Part shown: positions 1-8,734 of the stretch, piece by piece
Position numbering within the stretch: the stretch's first letter is position 1
Layout of the letters: each line of letters opens with the position of its first letter
Source of the DNA: Sandarakinorhabdus glacialis
GTDB taxonomy: Bacteria; Pseudomonadota; Alphaproteobacteria; Sphingomonadales; Sphingomonadaceae
NCBI RefSeq assembly: GCF_014643455.1
Contig: NZ_BMJM01000003.1
Span: forward strand, 184,904-248,903
Reading direction: 5' to 3'
Length of the DNA stretch: 64,000 nucleotides
Made by a program: the position numbers and the translations under genes
The notes under the pieces: generated by a model
The model's input: only the letters and a program-made list of their open reading frames with translations
Database searches by the model: none
What the model was told of the DNA's origin: nothing

Positions 1-48
1 GCACGTATCGTTGAAAAGCGCCTGCCACGCGTCGAAAAGGACGCCTGA
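1..48 (+). CDS. 3' end of a truncated CDS, function not identifiable
   Basis: An open frame runs in from the left edge and ends at a TGA at 46-48; the visible residues are ARIVEKRLPRVEKDA. It is basic and too short to assign. A strong hairpin with a short T-run follows at 80-105, which fits the end of a transcription unit before the tol-pal genes. I cannot name the gene from 15 residues. Confidence 0.5.
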   Translation, partial: ARIVEKRLPRVEKDA

Positions 49-79
49 GAGCATCCTCGCCGGCACAGGCGGACGAATG

Positions 80-105
80 CGGCCCGGTGCAAACCGGGCC
101 GTTTT
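80..105 (+). terminator. Rho-independent terminator after the left-edge gene
   Basis: A perfect 9-bp stem (80-88 with 93-101, CGGCCCGGT/ACCGGGCCG) closes a GCAA tetraloop and is followed by TTTT. It lies between the left-edge CDS and ybgC and probably isolates the tol-pal operon. Confidence 0.8.
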
Positions 106-210
106 CGCGTGTGCACCATTCACCCGCCATCAAGCCGCGCCCGGCCATCCGTTGCAACCATGCGCCCGGTAGTGCTTCCCCCGCCCCATGCCATCCCCTA
201 AGACGGCAGC

Positions 211-666
211 GTGAAACCGTTCATCCCCACCAATGGCGAAATCATCGATGGTCGCCACCATTATCCGGTCCGCGTCTATTTCGAGGACACGGACATGACC
301 GGCATCGTCTATCACGCCAATTACCTGCACTATATGGAGCGCGCGCGCACCGAGATGCTGCGGCTGTCGGGTGTCATCCACACCGAGATGATGGGCGCCC
401 GCGCCGGCTATTACGCCGTCCATTCGATGAACATCACCTGGTTTCGCCCGGCGCGCCTCGACGATGAACTGACCGTCGTCAGCCGCGTCACCAAGGTCCG
501 CGCCGCCGCCACCTGCCTCATCCACGACGTCATGCGCGGCGCCGAATTGCTGTGCAGCGGCGCGGTCACGGCCGCATTCCTCGATATGGACGGCCGGCCG
601 CGGCGACAGGCGCGCGACTGGCACGAACGCTTCACCCTCCTCATGCAACAGGCCGCGACCCCATAA
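211..666 (+). CDS. ybgC: Tol-Pal-associated acyl-CoA thioesterase YbgC
   Basis: A 151-residue single hotdog-fold thioesterase that hydrolyses acyl-CoA thioesters in the cytoplasm and is classically the first gene of tol-pal clusters. The motif EDTDMTGIVYHANYL (about residues 25-39) is the 4HBT active-site signature with the catalytic Asp followed by the nucleotide-binding GIVYH helix start. The start is GTG at 211; no better in-frame ATG gives a family-sized protein. Its TAA shares an A with the ATG of tolQ (TAATG), so translation is probably coupled. Length matches the family (about 130-150 residues). Identity is secure from the motif plus the tolQRAB context. Confidence 0.93.
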   Translation: MKPFIPTNGEIIDGRHHYPVRVYFEDTDMTGIVYHANYLHYMERARTEMLRLSGVIHTEMMGARAGYYAVHSMNITWFRPARLDDELTVVSRVTKVRAAATCLIHDVMRGAELLCSGAVTAAFLDMDGRPRRQARDWHERFTLLMQQAATP

Positions 667-1360
667 TGGATCCCATTGCCAAAGCTGCCGCCGAACTGAG
701 CCCCTGGGCACTGTTCGTACAGGCCGATATCGTCGTCAAACTGGTCATGCTGCTGCTGCTGGCCGCCAGCGTCTGGTCATGGGCGATCATCGTCGAGCGC
801 TCGCGCCGCCTGCGCACCATCAACGGCCAGGCCAAGCAGTTCGAGGAATGGTTCTGGAAGGCCGAAAGCCTCGACGCGCTGTACGACCCTGCCGCCAAGG
901 CCAACCACCCGTCGGCCAAGATGTTCGTCGCCGGCATGAACGAATGGCGCCGCAGCGTCGCGCGCGGCCGCATCGATCGCGAAGGCGTGCGCGGCCGGCT
1001 GGCGTCGACAACCCAGGTCAGCATCGCGCGCGAAGTCGACGATCTCGGCGACCGGCTCAACATCCTCGCCACCATCGGTGCCGTCGCGCCGTTCGTCGGG
1101 CTGTTCGGTACCGTCTGGGGCATCATGGGCGCGTTCACCTCGATCGCCGCGTCGCAAAACACCACGCTTGCCGTCGTCGCGCCGGGTATCGCCGAGGCGT
1201 TGTTCGCCACCGCGATGGGCCTGTTCGCGGCTATCCCGGCGGTGATCGGCTATAACCGCCTGCTCCATAATGTCGGCCGGCTCGAAGCCCGGCTGAGCGC
1301 CTTTGCCGAGGAATTCCAGGGCCTGTTATCGCGGCAGCTCGACGGCATGGAGCAGAAATA

Positions 1361-1361
<1 letters not shown>
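666..1361 (+). CDS. tolQ: Tol-Pal system proton channel subunit TolQ
   Basis: A 231-residue inner-membrane protein of the MotA/TolQ/ExbB family. With TolR it forms the proton-driven motor that energises TolA during cell constriction. One hydrophobic helix lies near residues 18-40 (LVMLLLLAASVWSWAIIV). Two more, around residues 135-160 and 175-200, contain the conserved GLFGTVWGIMGAF and PGIAEALFATAMGLFAAIPA segments. The ATG at 666 overlaps the ybgC stop. A longer in-frame reading from 552 lies wholly inside ybgC and was not used. The stop TAA overlaps the tolR ATG. Confidence 0.96.
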
Positions 1362-1824
<463 letters not shown>

Positions 1825-1828
<4 letters not shown>

Positions 1829-2667
1829 CCGAACGCCGTGCGCTGCTGGCGGCGGCGGCCGCGCATATCATCCTGTTCGCCGCGCTGAGCATCGGCTGGC
1901 AGTTTGCGCCCAAACCCCTGGCGCCGGCCGAGGAAATGATCCCGGTCGATTTCGTCGACATCGCCGACGTGCCGCGCGTGACCGAGGCGCCCAAGCCGTC
2001 GATGAAAGCCGCGCCGCAGGAGACCGTGACGCCCGAGCCGGCGCCGGTGGAGCCCGAGCCAACGCCCGAGCCTACCCCTGCCCCGACCGACGCGGTGCCG
2101 CTGCCGGAGCCCAAGACCGAGCCGAAGCCGGTGCCAACAAAGCCCGCACCGCCCAAGCCGGTGCCGCCGAAGCCCGAACCCGCCAAGAAGCCGGCCCCCG
2201 AAAAACCGCGCGAATCGAAGCCGCTCGACACGTCGGTGCTCAGCAACCTGATCGACAAGGCGCTGCCCAAGGCCCGGGTCAAGCCGCTCGATACCTCGGA
2301 TCTCGCCAAGAGCATCGGCGTCGCAGCCCCCAAACAGGCGCGGATCGACCCGCGCGCTGCGGCAACTCTGGCGCAGGCGATCCAGGCCCAGGTCGCACCG
2401 TGCTGGAACCCGCCGATCGGCGGGACCGACGTGCGCAAGATGACCGTGGTGATCCGCGCCGACTATGCCCGCGACGGCAGCGTCATCGGCCAGCCCACGG
2501 TGGTCTCCCAGACCGGCACGAGCACCGGCAATTCCGATTATTCCCGCGCCTTCGCCGAAACCGCCCGCCGCGCGGTCCTCCGCTGCCAACCGCTGAAGCT
2601 GCCGGCGAATTTGTACGATCTGTGGAAATCGGTCGAGATCAATTTTGATCCGGAAAGCATGACGTGA
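1825..2667 (+). CDS. tolA: Tol-Pal system protein TolA
   Basis: A 280-residue energy-transducing protein. An N-terminal membrane anchor (residues about 6-24, LLAAAAAHIILFAALSIGW) is followed by a long low-complexity region rich in Pro, Lys and Glu (about residues 45-135). A globular C-terminal domain (about 190-280) is expected to contact TolB, Pal or outer-membrane partners. It starts at GTG 1825, overlapping the tolR stop. Sequence identity in this family is low; the assignment rests on position, architecture and the C-terminal WNPP and RAVLRC segments. In many relatives tolB follows directly; here about 600 bp carrying a GIY-YIG gene intervenes. Confidence 0.93.
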
Positions 2668-2696
2668 GGGTGGCTGGATTTGGCGCTGCCTTTGTT

Positions 2697-2741
2697 GCCG
2701 TCACCACCACCCCTCTCGCCGTCACCACCACCCTTCTTGCC
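2697..2741. repeat. 21-bp tandem repeat running into a palindromic repeat
   Basis: Two adjacent 21-bp units (2697-2717 and 2718-2738) begin GCCGTCACCACCACCC. A third GCC plus GTCACC start (2739 onward) forms the head of the palindromic repeat at 2742. It looks like serial duplication of the repeat's GTCACC end. Confidence 0.7.
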
Positions 2742-2772
2742 GTCACCCCGGCGAAGGCCGGGGCCCATCTCC
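2742..2772 (-). repeat. Palindromic intergenic repeat, type 1 (left of the GIY-YIG gene)
   Basis: A 31-bp element with a 7-bp stem CCCCGGC/GCCGGGG closing a GAAG loop, headed by GTCA. It is an exact inverted copy of the element at 3161-3191; related copies lie at 20880 and 54591-54662. Together with the 3161 copy it brackets the GIY-YIG gene. Confidence 0.85.
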
Positions 2773-2833
2773 TGCGCGCGCCAGGTAGGCCGACACGCGC
2801 TCCCGCAAGCGCCGTCTTCAACAGCGCCGGCTG

Positions 2834-3190
2834 ATGGAAAAAGGCGGCCATGTCTACATTCTCGCCAACCGCCGCCAGGGCGCGCTCTACGTCGGCGTCA
2901 CGTCAGACCTGATGCGCCGAATGTCCGAACACCGCCAGGGACTGACACCCGGTTTCACTCTCGAACACGGCATCCACCGCTTGGTCTGGCTGGAGCAGTT
3001 CGGCGAAATCCTGCCAGCAATCGCCTGGGAAAAGCTACTCAAGAAATGGCATAGGGACTGGAAGATCCGCTTGATCGAAGAAGCGAACCCCGATTGGCAC
3101 GACCTTGCGGTGTCAATCCTCGGCTTCGCGCCGATGAACGCCGCCTATCCGGCAAGCGCAGGAGATGGGCCCCGGCCTTCGCCGGGGTGA
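2834..3190 (+). CDS. GIY-YIG nuclease superfamily protein
   Basis: A 118-residue small single-domain GIY-YIG protein: [20 protein letters not shown] (residues about 7-26) carries the GIY/YIG strands, with a following Arg (MRRMSEHR) and a Glu in [10 protein letters not shown] as expected catalytic residues. The family are metal-dependent DNA nucleases; stand-alone bacterial copies of this size have no settled role. The last about 10 residues and the TGA are encoded by the palindromic repeat at 3161-3191, so the native C-terminus may have been replaced. It sits between tolA and tolB, which are normally adjacent, and is bracketed by inverted repeats, suggesting insertion of a small mobile unit (inference). 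Confidence 0.85.
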   Translation: MEKGGHVYILANRRQGALYVGVTSDLMRRMSEHRQGLTPGFTLEHGIHRLVWLEQFGEILPAIAWEKLLKKWHRDWKIRLIEEANPDWHDLAVSILGFAPMNAAYPASAGDGPRPSPG

Positions 3191-3191
3191 C
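3161..3191 (+). repeat. Palindromic intergenic repeat, type 1 (right of the GIY-YIG gene)
   Basis: An exact inverted copy of 2742-2772: stem CCCCGGC, loop CTTC, stem GCCGGGG, then TGAC. It supplies the final codons and stop of the GIY-YIG gene. Confidence 0.85.
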
Positions 3192-3266
3192 GAATCAAGT
3201 TCGGAAATCCACACTCCCCACAAGCATCCCCTCCCCACTCTGTTATCGAGGTGCTACACCCCCGCC

Positions 3267-4583
3267 ATGCGCATGATTATCGCTTCCCTCGCCCTGCTGA
3301 CAGCGTTCCCGGCAGTCGCCGCCCCGATCCGGGTCGACATCAACTCGGGCATTGCCCAGCCGCTGCCGATCGCGGTCCCCGGTTTTGCCACCGCCGCCGC
3401 CCAGCCGACCGAGGCCGGCACCACGGCCGAACTGGGGCAGCGCGTCGCCAAGGTCATTTCCGACGACCTGCGATCGTCGGGCCTGTTTCGGCCGATCGAC
3501 CCCGCCGCCTTCACCACTTCCGTCAGCGTCCCCGACGTGACCCGGCCGCAGTTCGCCAACTGGCGCACCGTCGCCGCCCAGGCGCTCGTCACCGGTACCG
3601 TCACCGCCAACCCGGATGGCGGCATCACCGTCGGCTGCTACGCCTATGACGTGTTTTCATCGGAGGAACTGGCGCGCCAGGGGTTCGTCACCACCGCCGC
3701 CGGTTGGCGCCGCGCCGCGCACAAATGCGCCGATCTCGTCTATTCACGGCTGACCGGCGAGACCGGCTATTTCGACAGCCGCATCGTCTATGTCTCAGAA
3801 ACCGGGCGGAAGACCAAGCGCATCAAGCGCCTCGCGGTCATGGACCAGGACGGCGCCGGCCACCGGTTCCTGACCAGCGGCCAGAACCTTGTGCTGACGC
3901 CGCGGTTCGCGCCGAACCAGCAGACCATCACCTACATGTCCTTCGAGGGTAATCGCCCGCGGGTCTGGCTCTACACGCTCGGTTCGGGCCGCCAGCAGGC
4001 GATCGGCGACTTTCCCAACATGAGCTTTGCGCCGCGGTTTTCGCCCGATGGCTCGAACCTGATCTTCTCGATGTCGACCGGCGGCAACACCGATGTCTAC
4101 CGCCTCGATATCAGCAGCCGGCAACTGACCCGGCTGACCACCCAGACCGGCATCGACACCGCACCGAGCTATTCGCCCGACGGCCGCCGGATCGTCTTCG
4201 AAAGCGATCGCGGCGGCTCGCAGCAGCTTTACGTGATGAACGCCGACGGTTCGGGCCAGCAGCGCATCAGCTTTGGCGACGGCCGTGCCGCGACGCCGGT
4301 CTGGAGCCCGCGCGGCGACCTGATCGCTTTCACCCGTATCGGCGGCGGGCGCTTTTCGATCGGCGTCATGAAACCCGACGGCTCGGGCGAGCGGCTCCTG
4401 ACCAATGCCTATCAGGACGAAGGCCCGACCTGGTCGCCCAACGGCCGCGTCATCCTGTTCTTCCGCTCGGCGCGCGGCGGGCCCGTGGACCTTTATTCGG
4501 TCGATCTTTCGGGCCAGAATGAGCGCAAGGTGCCGACCCCACTCGATGGTTCGGACCCGGCCTGGTCGCCCTTGCTGCCCTAG
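3267..4583 (+). CDS. tolB: Tol-Pal system translocation protein TolB
   Basis: A 438-residue periplasmic beta-propeller protein that binds Pal and TolA. A signal peptide occupies residues 1-19 (ends FPAVAA). An N-terminal alpha/beta domain follows to about residue 165, then repeated propeller blades with SPDG motifs (for example [49 protein letters not shown]). I chose ATG 3267 because the in-frame upstream extension to 3165 is translation of the palindromic repeat; ATG 3273 is also possible. Because of the inserted GIY-YIG unit, tolB and pal may have their own promoter in 3192-3266. Confidence 0.95.
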   Translation: MRMIIASLALLTAFPAVAAPIRVDINSGIAQPLPIAVPGFATAAAQPTEAGTTAELGQRVAKVISDDLRSSGLFRPIDPAAFTTSVSVPDVTRPQFANWRTVAAQALVTGTVTANPDGGITVGCYAYDVFSSEELARQGFVTTAAGWRRAAHKCADLVYSRLTGETGYFDSRIVYVSETGRKTKRIKRLAVMDQDGAGHRFLTSGQNLVLTPRFAPNQQTITYMSFEGNRPRVWLYTLGSGRQQAIGDFPNMSFAPRFSPDGSNLIFSMSTGGNTDVYRLDISSRQLTRLTTQTGIDTAPSYSPDGRRIVFESDRGGSQQLYVMNADGSGQQRISFGDGRAATPVWSPRGDLIAFTRIGGGRFSIGVMKPDGSGERLLTNAYQDEGPTWSPNGRVILFFRSARGGPVDLYSVDLSGQNERKVPTPLDGSDPAWSPLLP

Positions 4584-4674
4584 CGTCACCGACCCCGAAA
4601 CTTGCCAAGACAGCGGCTTCGTCTAGAAAGGCGTTTCGGGGATGACAGTATTTTACGTAAACAAGGAAATCGGC

Positions 4675-5229
4675 ATGTCCCAGCGTTTGCTCTCCCTGCC
4701 CCTGATCGCCGCGCTGGCGATCACGGTCTCTGCCTGCGCAACGAAGAAGAAGGATCTGCCACCACCGCCGCCGACGGCCACGACCCCCAGCACGCCCGGT
4801 ACCGGGCTCGACAGCGGCACCGGCACGCCGCCGGTGGCTGGTGTCGGCAACGCCAACATTCCGGGTTCGGCCGCCGATTTCGCCGCCCAGTCGGGGACCG
4901 ACACGGTGCTGTTCCAGTATGACAGCTACGAGATCGACGACGAGGCACGCACCATCCTCGGCAAGCAGGCCGAATGGCTGGCGCGCTATCCCAACGTCCG
5001 TGTCACCGTCGAAGGCCATGCCGATGAACGCGGCACCCGCGAATACAACCTCGCGCTCGGTGATCGCCGCGCCACCGCCGCCAAGAACTTCCTCGCTGCC
5101 CAAGGCGTCGGCACGTCGCGGATGACGACGATCAGCTACGGCAAGGAACGCCCGGTCGCCGAAGGCTCGGACGAGGCCGCCTGGGCGCTCAATCGCCGCT
5201 CGGTGACGGTCGTCGCCAGCGCCAGCTGA
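4675..5229 (+). CDS. pal: Peptidoglycan-associated lipoprotein Pal
   Basis: A 184-residue outer-membrane lipoprotein. The signal peptide ends in the lipobox VSAC (Cys at about residue 22), a Pro-rich linker follows, and the OmpA-like peptidoglycan-binding domain spans about residues 75-184 (VEGHADERGTREYNLALGDRR). Pal anchors the Tol motor to peptidoglycan. ATG 4675 is preceded by AAGGAA at a proper distance, whereas the in-frame ATG at 4642 would add 11 residues before the signal peptide. No ybgF/cpoB gene follows; a hairpin and then fmt come next. Confidence 0.96.
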   Translation: MSQRLLSLPLIAALAITVSACATKKKDLPPPPPTATTPSTPGTGLDSGTGTPPVAGVGNANIPGSAADFAAQSGTDTVLFQYDSYEIDDEARTILGKQAEWLARYPNVRVTVEGHADERGTREYNLALGDRRATAAKNFLAAQGVGTSRMTTISYGKERPVAEGSDEAAWALNRRSVTVVASAS

Positions 5230-5236
5230 CCCGCAA

Positions 5237-5270
5237 CCGGCGGCAATGAAGGACTGCCTCTTGCCGCCGG
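5237..5270 (+). terminator. Hairpin after pal, possible terminator
   Basis: A perfect 10-bp inverted repeat (CCGGCGGCAA at 5237-5246, TTGCCGCCGG at 5261-5270) with a 14-base loop lies just after the pal stop. There is no T-run, so it could be a Rho-dependent or mRNA-stabilising structure. Confidence 0.5.
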
Positions 5271-5295
5271 ATGCAACTTCCCCCTAACCACGCCC

Positions 5296-6192
5296 ATGCG
5301 CATCATTTTCATGGGCACGCCGCCCTTCGCCGTTCCCGCGCTCGACGCGCTTGTTGCCGCCGGGCACGAGATCGCTGCGGTCTATACGCGCGCGCCGCAG
5401 CCCGCCGGGCGCGGCAAGGCGCTGGCCCGCTCGGCCGTCCATGACCGTGCCGAAGCGCTCGGTTTCCCGGTCCACACGCCGCGCACCCTGCGCGATATCG
5501 AGGCACAGGCGGTGTTTGCCGCACATGGCGCCGATGTCGCCGTCGTCGCCGCCTATGGGTTGCTGCTGCCGCAAGCCGTGCTCGACGCGCCGAAACGCGG
5601 CTGCATCAACATCCATGCGTCGCTGCTGCCGCGCTGGCGGGGGGCAGCGCCGATCCAGCGCGCCATCCTCGCCGGCGATGCCGAGACCGGCGTGACCATC
5701 ATGCAGATGGAAGCCGGGCTCGACACCGGGCCGATGATCTTGGCGCGGGCGACACTGGTGGCTGACAAGACCGCCGGCGCGCTGACCGTGGAACTGGCGT
5801 CGATCGGTGCCGAACTGGTCGTCGAAGCCCTGCAGGGGCCGCTGACCGCTGTTACCCAACCCGAGCAGGGCATGACGCTGGCGCCCAAGATCGCCAAGTC
5901 TGAAGCCCGGCTCGATTTCACATTGCCCGCAGCGACACTCGAGCGCGCAGTGCGAGCGTTCAACCCGGCCCCCGGGGCTTTCACCGAGATCGCCGGCGAA
6001 CGCGTCAAAATCCTCGCCGCCGACGTCGTGCCGGGCGCATTTGCCCCCGGCGAGGTCGGTCCGGACCTCGTCATCGGCGCGGCCGACGGAGCCTTGCGCG
6101 TCATCACCGCCCAGCGCCCCGGCAAGCCCGCGATGCCGGTCCGGGCCTTGCTCAACGGCTGGACCATCCCGCCCGGTACGCGCGCCGGATGA
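5296..6192 (+). CDS. fmt: Methionyl-tRNA formyltransferase
   Basis: A 298-residue cytoplasmic enzyme that formylates Met-tRNAfMet using 10-formyl-THF. The N-terminal Rossmann-like domain begins [16 protein letters not shown]. The catalytic region [20 protein letters not shown] contains the conserved Asn-His and SLLPRWRG signature, and the C-terminal OB-like domain occupies the last 100 residues. The ATG at 5296 gives a full-length protein. The TGA overlaps the truA ATG (ATGA). def, often adjacent, is not found here. Confidence 0.96.
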   Translation: MRIIFMGTPPFAVPALDALVAAGHEIAAVYTRAPQPAGRGKALARSAVHDRAEALGFPVHTPRTLRDIEAQAVFAAHGADVAVVAAYGLLLPQAVLDAPKRGCINIHASLLPRWRGAAPIQRAILAGDAETGVTIMQMEAGLDTGPMILARATLVADKTAGALTVELASIGAELVVEALQGPLTAVTQPEQGMTLAPKIAKSEARLDFTLPAATLERAVRAFNPAPGAFTEIAGERVKILAADVVPGAFAPGEVGPDLVIGAADGALRVITAQRPGKPAMPVRALLNGWTIPPGTRAG

Positions 6193-6923
6193 AGCGCTTT
6201 CGCATAATCGTCGAATATGATGGCCGGCCCTTTGCCGGCTGGCAGCGGCAACCCGACGCCCCTTCCGTCCAGGGCGCCATCGAGGCGGCGATCCACGCCT
6301 TCAGCGGCGAAAACGTCATCGTCTACGGCGCCGGGCGGACCGACGCCGGCGTCCATGCCGCCGCCATGGTCGCCCATTTCGATTTCGAACGGCCGATGTC
6401 GCCGTTCCGGCTGGCGACGGCGATCAACTCGCAGCTGCGGGCACACCCGATCTCGATCATCGGCTGCGAAGTCGCCCCGGGGTTTCACGCCCGCTTCGAT
6501 TGTACCGGGCGCGCCTATCGCTACCACATCATCAACCGCCGCGCGCCGCTGACCTGGCAGGAGGGGCTGGCGTGGCGGGTTTCGCTGGCGCTCGACGCCG
6601 ACGCCATGCACGCGGCGGCGCAACTGCTTGTCGGCCATCATGATTTCACCACCTTCCGATCGACCGCCTGCCAGTCGGCATCGCCCGAAAAGACCCTCGA
6701 GCGCCTGAGTGTCACGCGGCACGGCGACGACATCATCGTGGAGGCCGAAGCACGATCGTTTCTCCATCACCAGGTGCGCTCGATGGTCGGCTGCCTCGCG
6801 CTTGTCGGCCATGGCAAATGGTCCGCCGACGATCTGAAAGCGGCGCTGGAAGCGCGTGATCGCACGGCGCTCGGCCTCAATGCACCGCCCGACGGGCTAT
6901 TCTTTGTGACAGCACATTACTGA
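6189..6923 (+). CDS. truA: tRNA pseudouridine(38-40) synthase TruA
   Basis: A 244-residue enzyme that makes pseudouridine at tRNA positions 38-40. The catalytic Asp lies in [11 protein letters not shown] (about residues 48-58), and [13 protein letters not shown] and [11 protein letters not shown] are further family motifs. It overlaps fmt by four bases (ATGA), a common fmt-truA arrangement. Length is normal for TruA. Confidence 0.96.
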   Translation: MKRFRIIVEYDGRPFAGWQRQPDAPSVQGAIEAAIHAFSGENVIVYGAGRTDAGVHAAAMVAHFDFERPMSPFRLATAINSQLRAHPISIIGCEVAPGFHARFDCTGRAYRYHIINRRAPLTWQEGLAWRVSLALDADAMHAAAQLLVGHHDFTTFRSTACQSASPEKTLERLSVTRHGDDIIVEAEARSFLHHQVRSMVGCLALVGHGKWSADDLKAALEARDRTALGLNAPPDGLFFVTAHY

Positions 6924-6933
6924 AATGTGTCGG

Positions 6934-6952
6934 TAGCCTTTACAGAAGGCTA
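6934..6952 (+). terminator. Small hairpin after truA
   Basis: A 7-bp inverted repeat (TAGCCTT 6934-6940, AAGGCTA 6946-6952) with a 5-base loop lies just past the truA stop. It lacks a T-run, so it is only a weak terminator candidate. Confidence 0.35.
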
Positions 6953-7084
6953 ACGGCCGCCGCGACGCGCAAATGACACCGTTGTCTTATATCAAGCAGT
7001 TCGTCGCAAAAAAGTCACATGGCACAATTCTTGCTTAACGAATTGCGAGGATAGTCACCGTCAAAAGACGATCCGGGGAGTAGC

Positions 7085-7207
7085 ATGACAGAAAGCAAGA
7101 ATCACAGGTTTCGCGTGCGTCCGGCGCTATGGCTCTGGGGCGCCGGCTTGCTGCTTGGCGTCGTCAGTGGTTCGCTCGTCGCCGCCGGGCTGGCCAACCA
7201 GCTCTAG
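7085..7207 (+). CDS. Small single-helix membrane protein, 40 residues
   Basis: A 40-residue ORF: a basic N-terminus (MTESKNHRFRVRPALWLW) is followed by one hydrophobic helix (GAGLLLGVVSGSLVAAGLA). A good ribosome site, GGGGAG (7075-7080), precedes the ATG. The N-in basic, C-out hydrophobic layout predicts an inner-membrane single-pass protein. Its TAG (7205-7207) and the TAG of the convergent alkaline phosphatase share the palindrome CTAG. Function unknown. A similar-sized protein lies at 11849, but the two are not clearly related by sequence. Confidence 0.6.
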   Translation: MTESKNHRFRVRPALWLWGAGLLLGVVSGSLVAAGLANQL

Positions 7208-8691
7208 CGCCAGCCCAACGCCGCCGCGATGATATGAAAAATCACGTTCTGCTCGATGACGCCGCTGACCAGTTCCGAGCGCGGGCCGTCGGCGAACAGT
7301 GCAACATCCTCGCCGCCATGCGATTCGCCATCGGTGCCATAGGTCTTGTCGGACAGGTAATTCTTGTCGTTCGGCGCCAGCCGGCGTGACAGGCCTGGCG
7401 TCACAAAAGCGCCATTGGCATAGCTCAGCGTCGTCATCGGCTGCCCACGGTCGTCGAGCGCATAGCCTTCCGGGCTGACATTACCGCGGGATTCGCCCGC
7501 CGCTGCATTCTTGATATAACCCAGAATATCGTTGCCGCGCTCGGGATAGCCCGCCATCGTCAGCGTGTGGCTGTGATCGGCGGTAACCAGCACCAGCGTC
7601 TCGTTCAGGTCGACCGTCGCCAGCACCGCAGCCACCGCGCGAGAGAACTGCTGTGTCTCCGAAAGTGCCCGTGACGGATTGCTGGCATGATGGGCATGGT
7701 CGATCCGCCCACCCTCGATCATCAGATAATAGCCCTCGGGGCTGCTCGCCTTCATCTTCGCCACCGCAAACTGCGCCATCTCGGTCAGGCTCGGCTCCTT
7801 CGCCGTGTCGCGATCCGCCTCGAAAGTCAGGTGATCCATGGCGAACAGCCCGAGCACCGGCCCCGGCGCACCCGGCTTGAGCGCGCGAAATCCGGCGGCG
7901 TCCGACACATAGCGACCGCCCGTAAACCGCCCCTGCCACTTGGTCACCAGATTGACGCCATCGTCGCGCAGGCCACCGGCGCTGATCGGCAGGAACCGCC
8001 CGGCCCCGCCGCCAAGCGCCAGGTCAAGCCCGCCGCCCGGCTTGAAATCGACCAGCTGGCTGGCCAGGTCCGGACACGAATCCTTGTGCGCTTCCGACGA
8101 ATAGGCCTTGTCCGACCCCTCCCAGTTGCGGTTCGGCTCGTGCCCGTAGACTGCCGCCGGCGTCGCATGGGTGATCCGCGTCGTCGTCACGATACCGACC
8201 GCCATGCCCTGCCGCTTGGCGATCTCGGCAATCGTTCGCGGCAGCTTGTCGGGTGTCGCGCAATCGGCCGCCGTCTGGTTCTGGCCGAAATTGATATAGC
8301 CGATGCGCGTCTTCACCCCGGTATTCATCGCGCTCGCCGTCCCGGCGCTGTCGGCGACCTGGGCGTTGGTATTATACGTCTTCACCAGCGCGACGTGCGG
8401 CAGCTTCTCGAAGCTCAGGCTGTTCTCCTCGCCGGTCCGCCGCGGCGAGCCATCGGTCGGATATTGCGCGTCATAGATGCGCCCGGCGGTGATCGTCGCG
8501 ATGCCCATGCCGTCGCCGATCATCAGGATGACGTTCTTAGCCCGCTTCGGCCGGTTGACGGCCTCGATCCGGCTGTCGATCGCTGCCTCGCCGGCCTGCC
8601 ACCATTCGTCCTTCAACGGCGTATCGAGCACCGGCGCCGCCACCACAGGTGCACCAATGCCGACCAGGATCGCCGCTAGGATCAAGCGCAT
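7204..8691 (-). CDS. Alkaline phosphatase, exported
   Basis: A 495-residue periplasmic phosphomonoesterase of the PhoA-type alkaline phosphatase family, releasing phosphate from organic esters. The signal peptide is MRLILAAILVGIGAPVVAA. IGDGMG near residue 60 supplies a metal-binding Asp, and ADSAGTASAMNTG carries the phosphorylated Ser. HTLTMAGYPERG, preceded by TADHSH, and GESHGGEDVALFADGP near the C-terminus supply further zinc ligands. I chose ATG at 8691 (signal peptide start) over upstream in-frame codons. It is convergent with the small membrane ORF, overlapping by four bases. Phosphate-starvation control is likely but no Pho box was identified. Confidence 0.93.
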   Translation of the reverse strand: MRLILAAILVGIGAPVVAAPVLDTPLKDEWWQAGEAAIDSRIEAVNRPKRAKNVILMIGDGMGIATITAGRIYDAQYPTDGSPRRTGEENSLSFEKLPHVALVKTYNTNAQVADSAGTASAMNTGVKTRIGYINFGQNQTAADCATPDKLPRTIAEIAKRQGMAVGIVTTTRITHATPAAVYGHEPNRNWEGSDKAYSSEAHKDSCPDLASQLVDFKPGGGLDLALGGGAGRFLPISAGGLRDDGVNLVTKWQGRFTGGRYVSDAAGFRALKPGAPGPVLGLFAMDHLTFEADRDTAKEPSLTEMAQFAVAKMKASSPEGYYLMIEGGRIDHAHHASNPSRALSETQQFSRAVAAVLATVDLNETLVLVTADHSHTLTMAGYPERGNDILGYIKNAAAGESRGNVSPEGYALDDRGQPMTTLSYANGAFVTPGLSRRLAPNDKNYLSDKTYGTDGESHGGEDVALFADGPRSELVSGVIEQNVIFHIIAAALGWR

Positions 8692-8734
8692 CTTCAATTC
8701 TCCGACAAGAAACCGCCCGTGTGGAGCAGAATTG

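Noticed and set aside
552..665. Longer tolQ reading from 552
   Set aside because: The extra 38 residues lie inside ybgC in another frame and have no TolQ character; ATG 666 overlaps the ybgC stop in the usual way.
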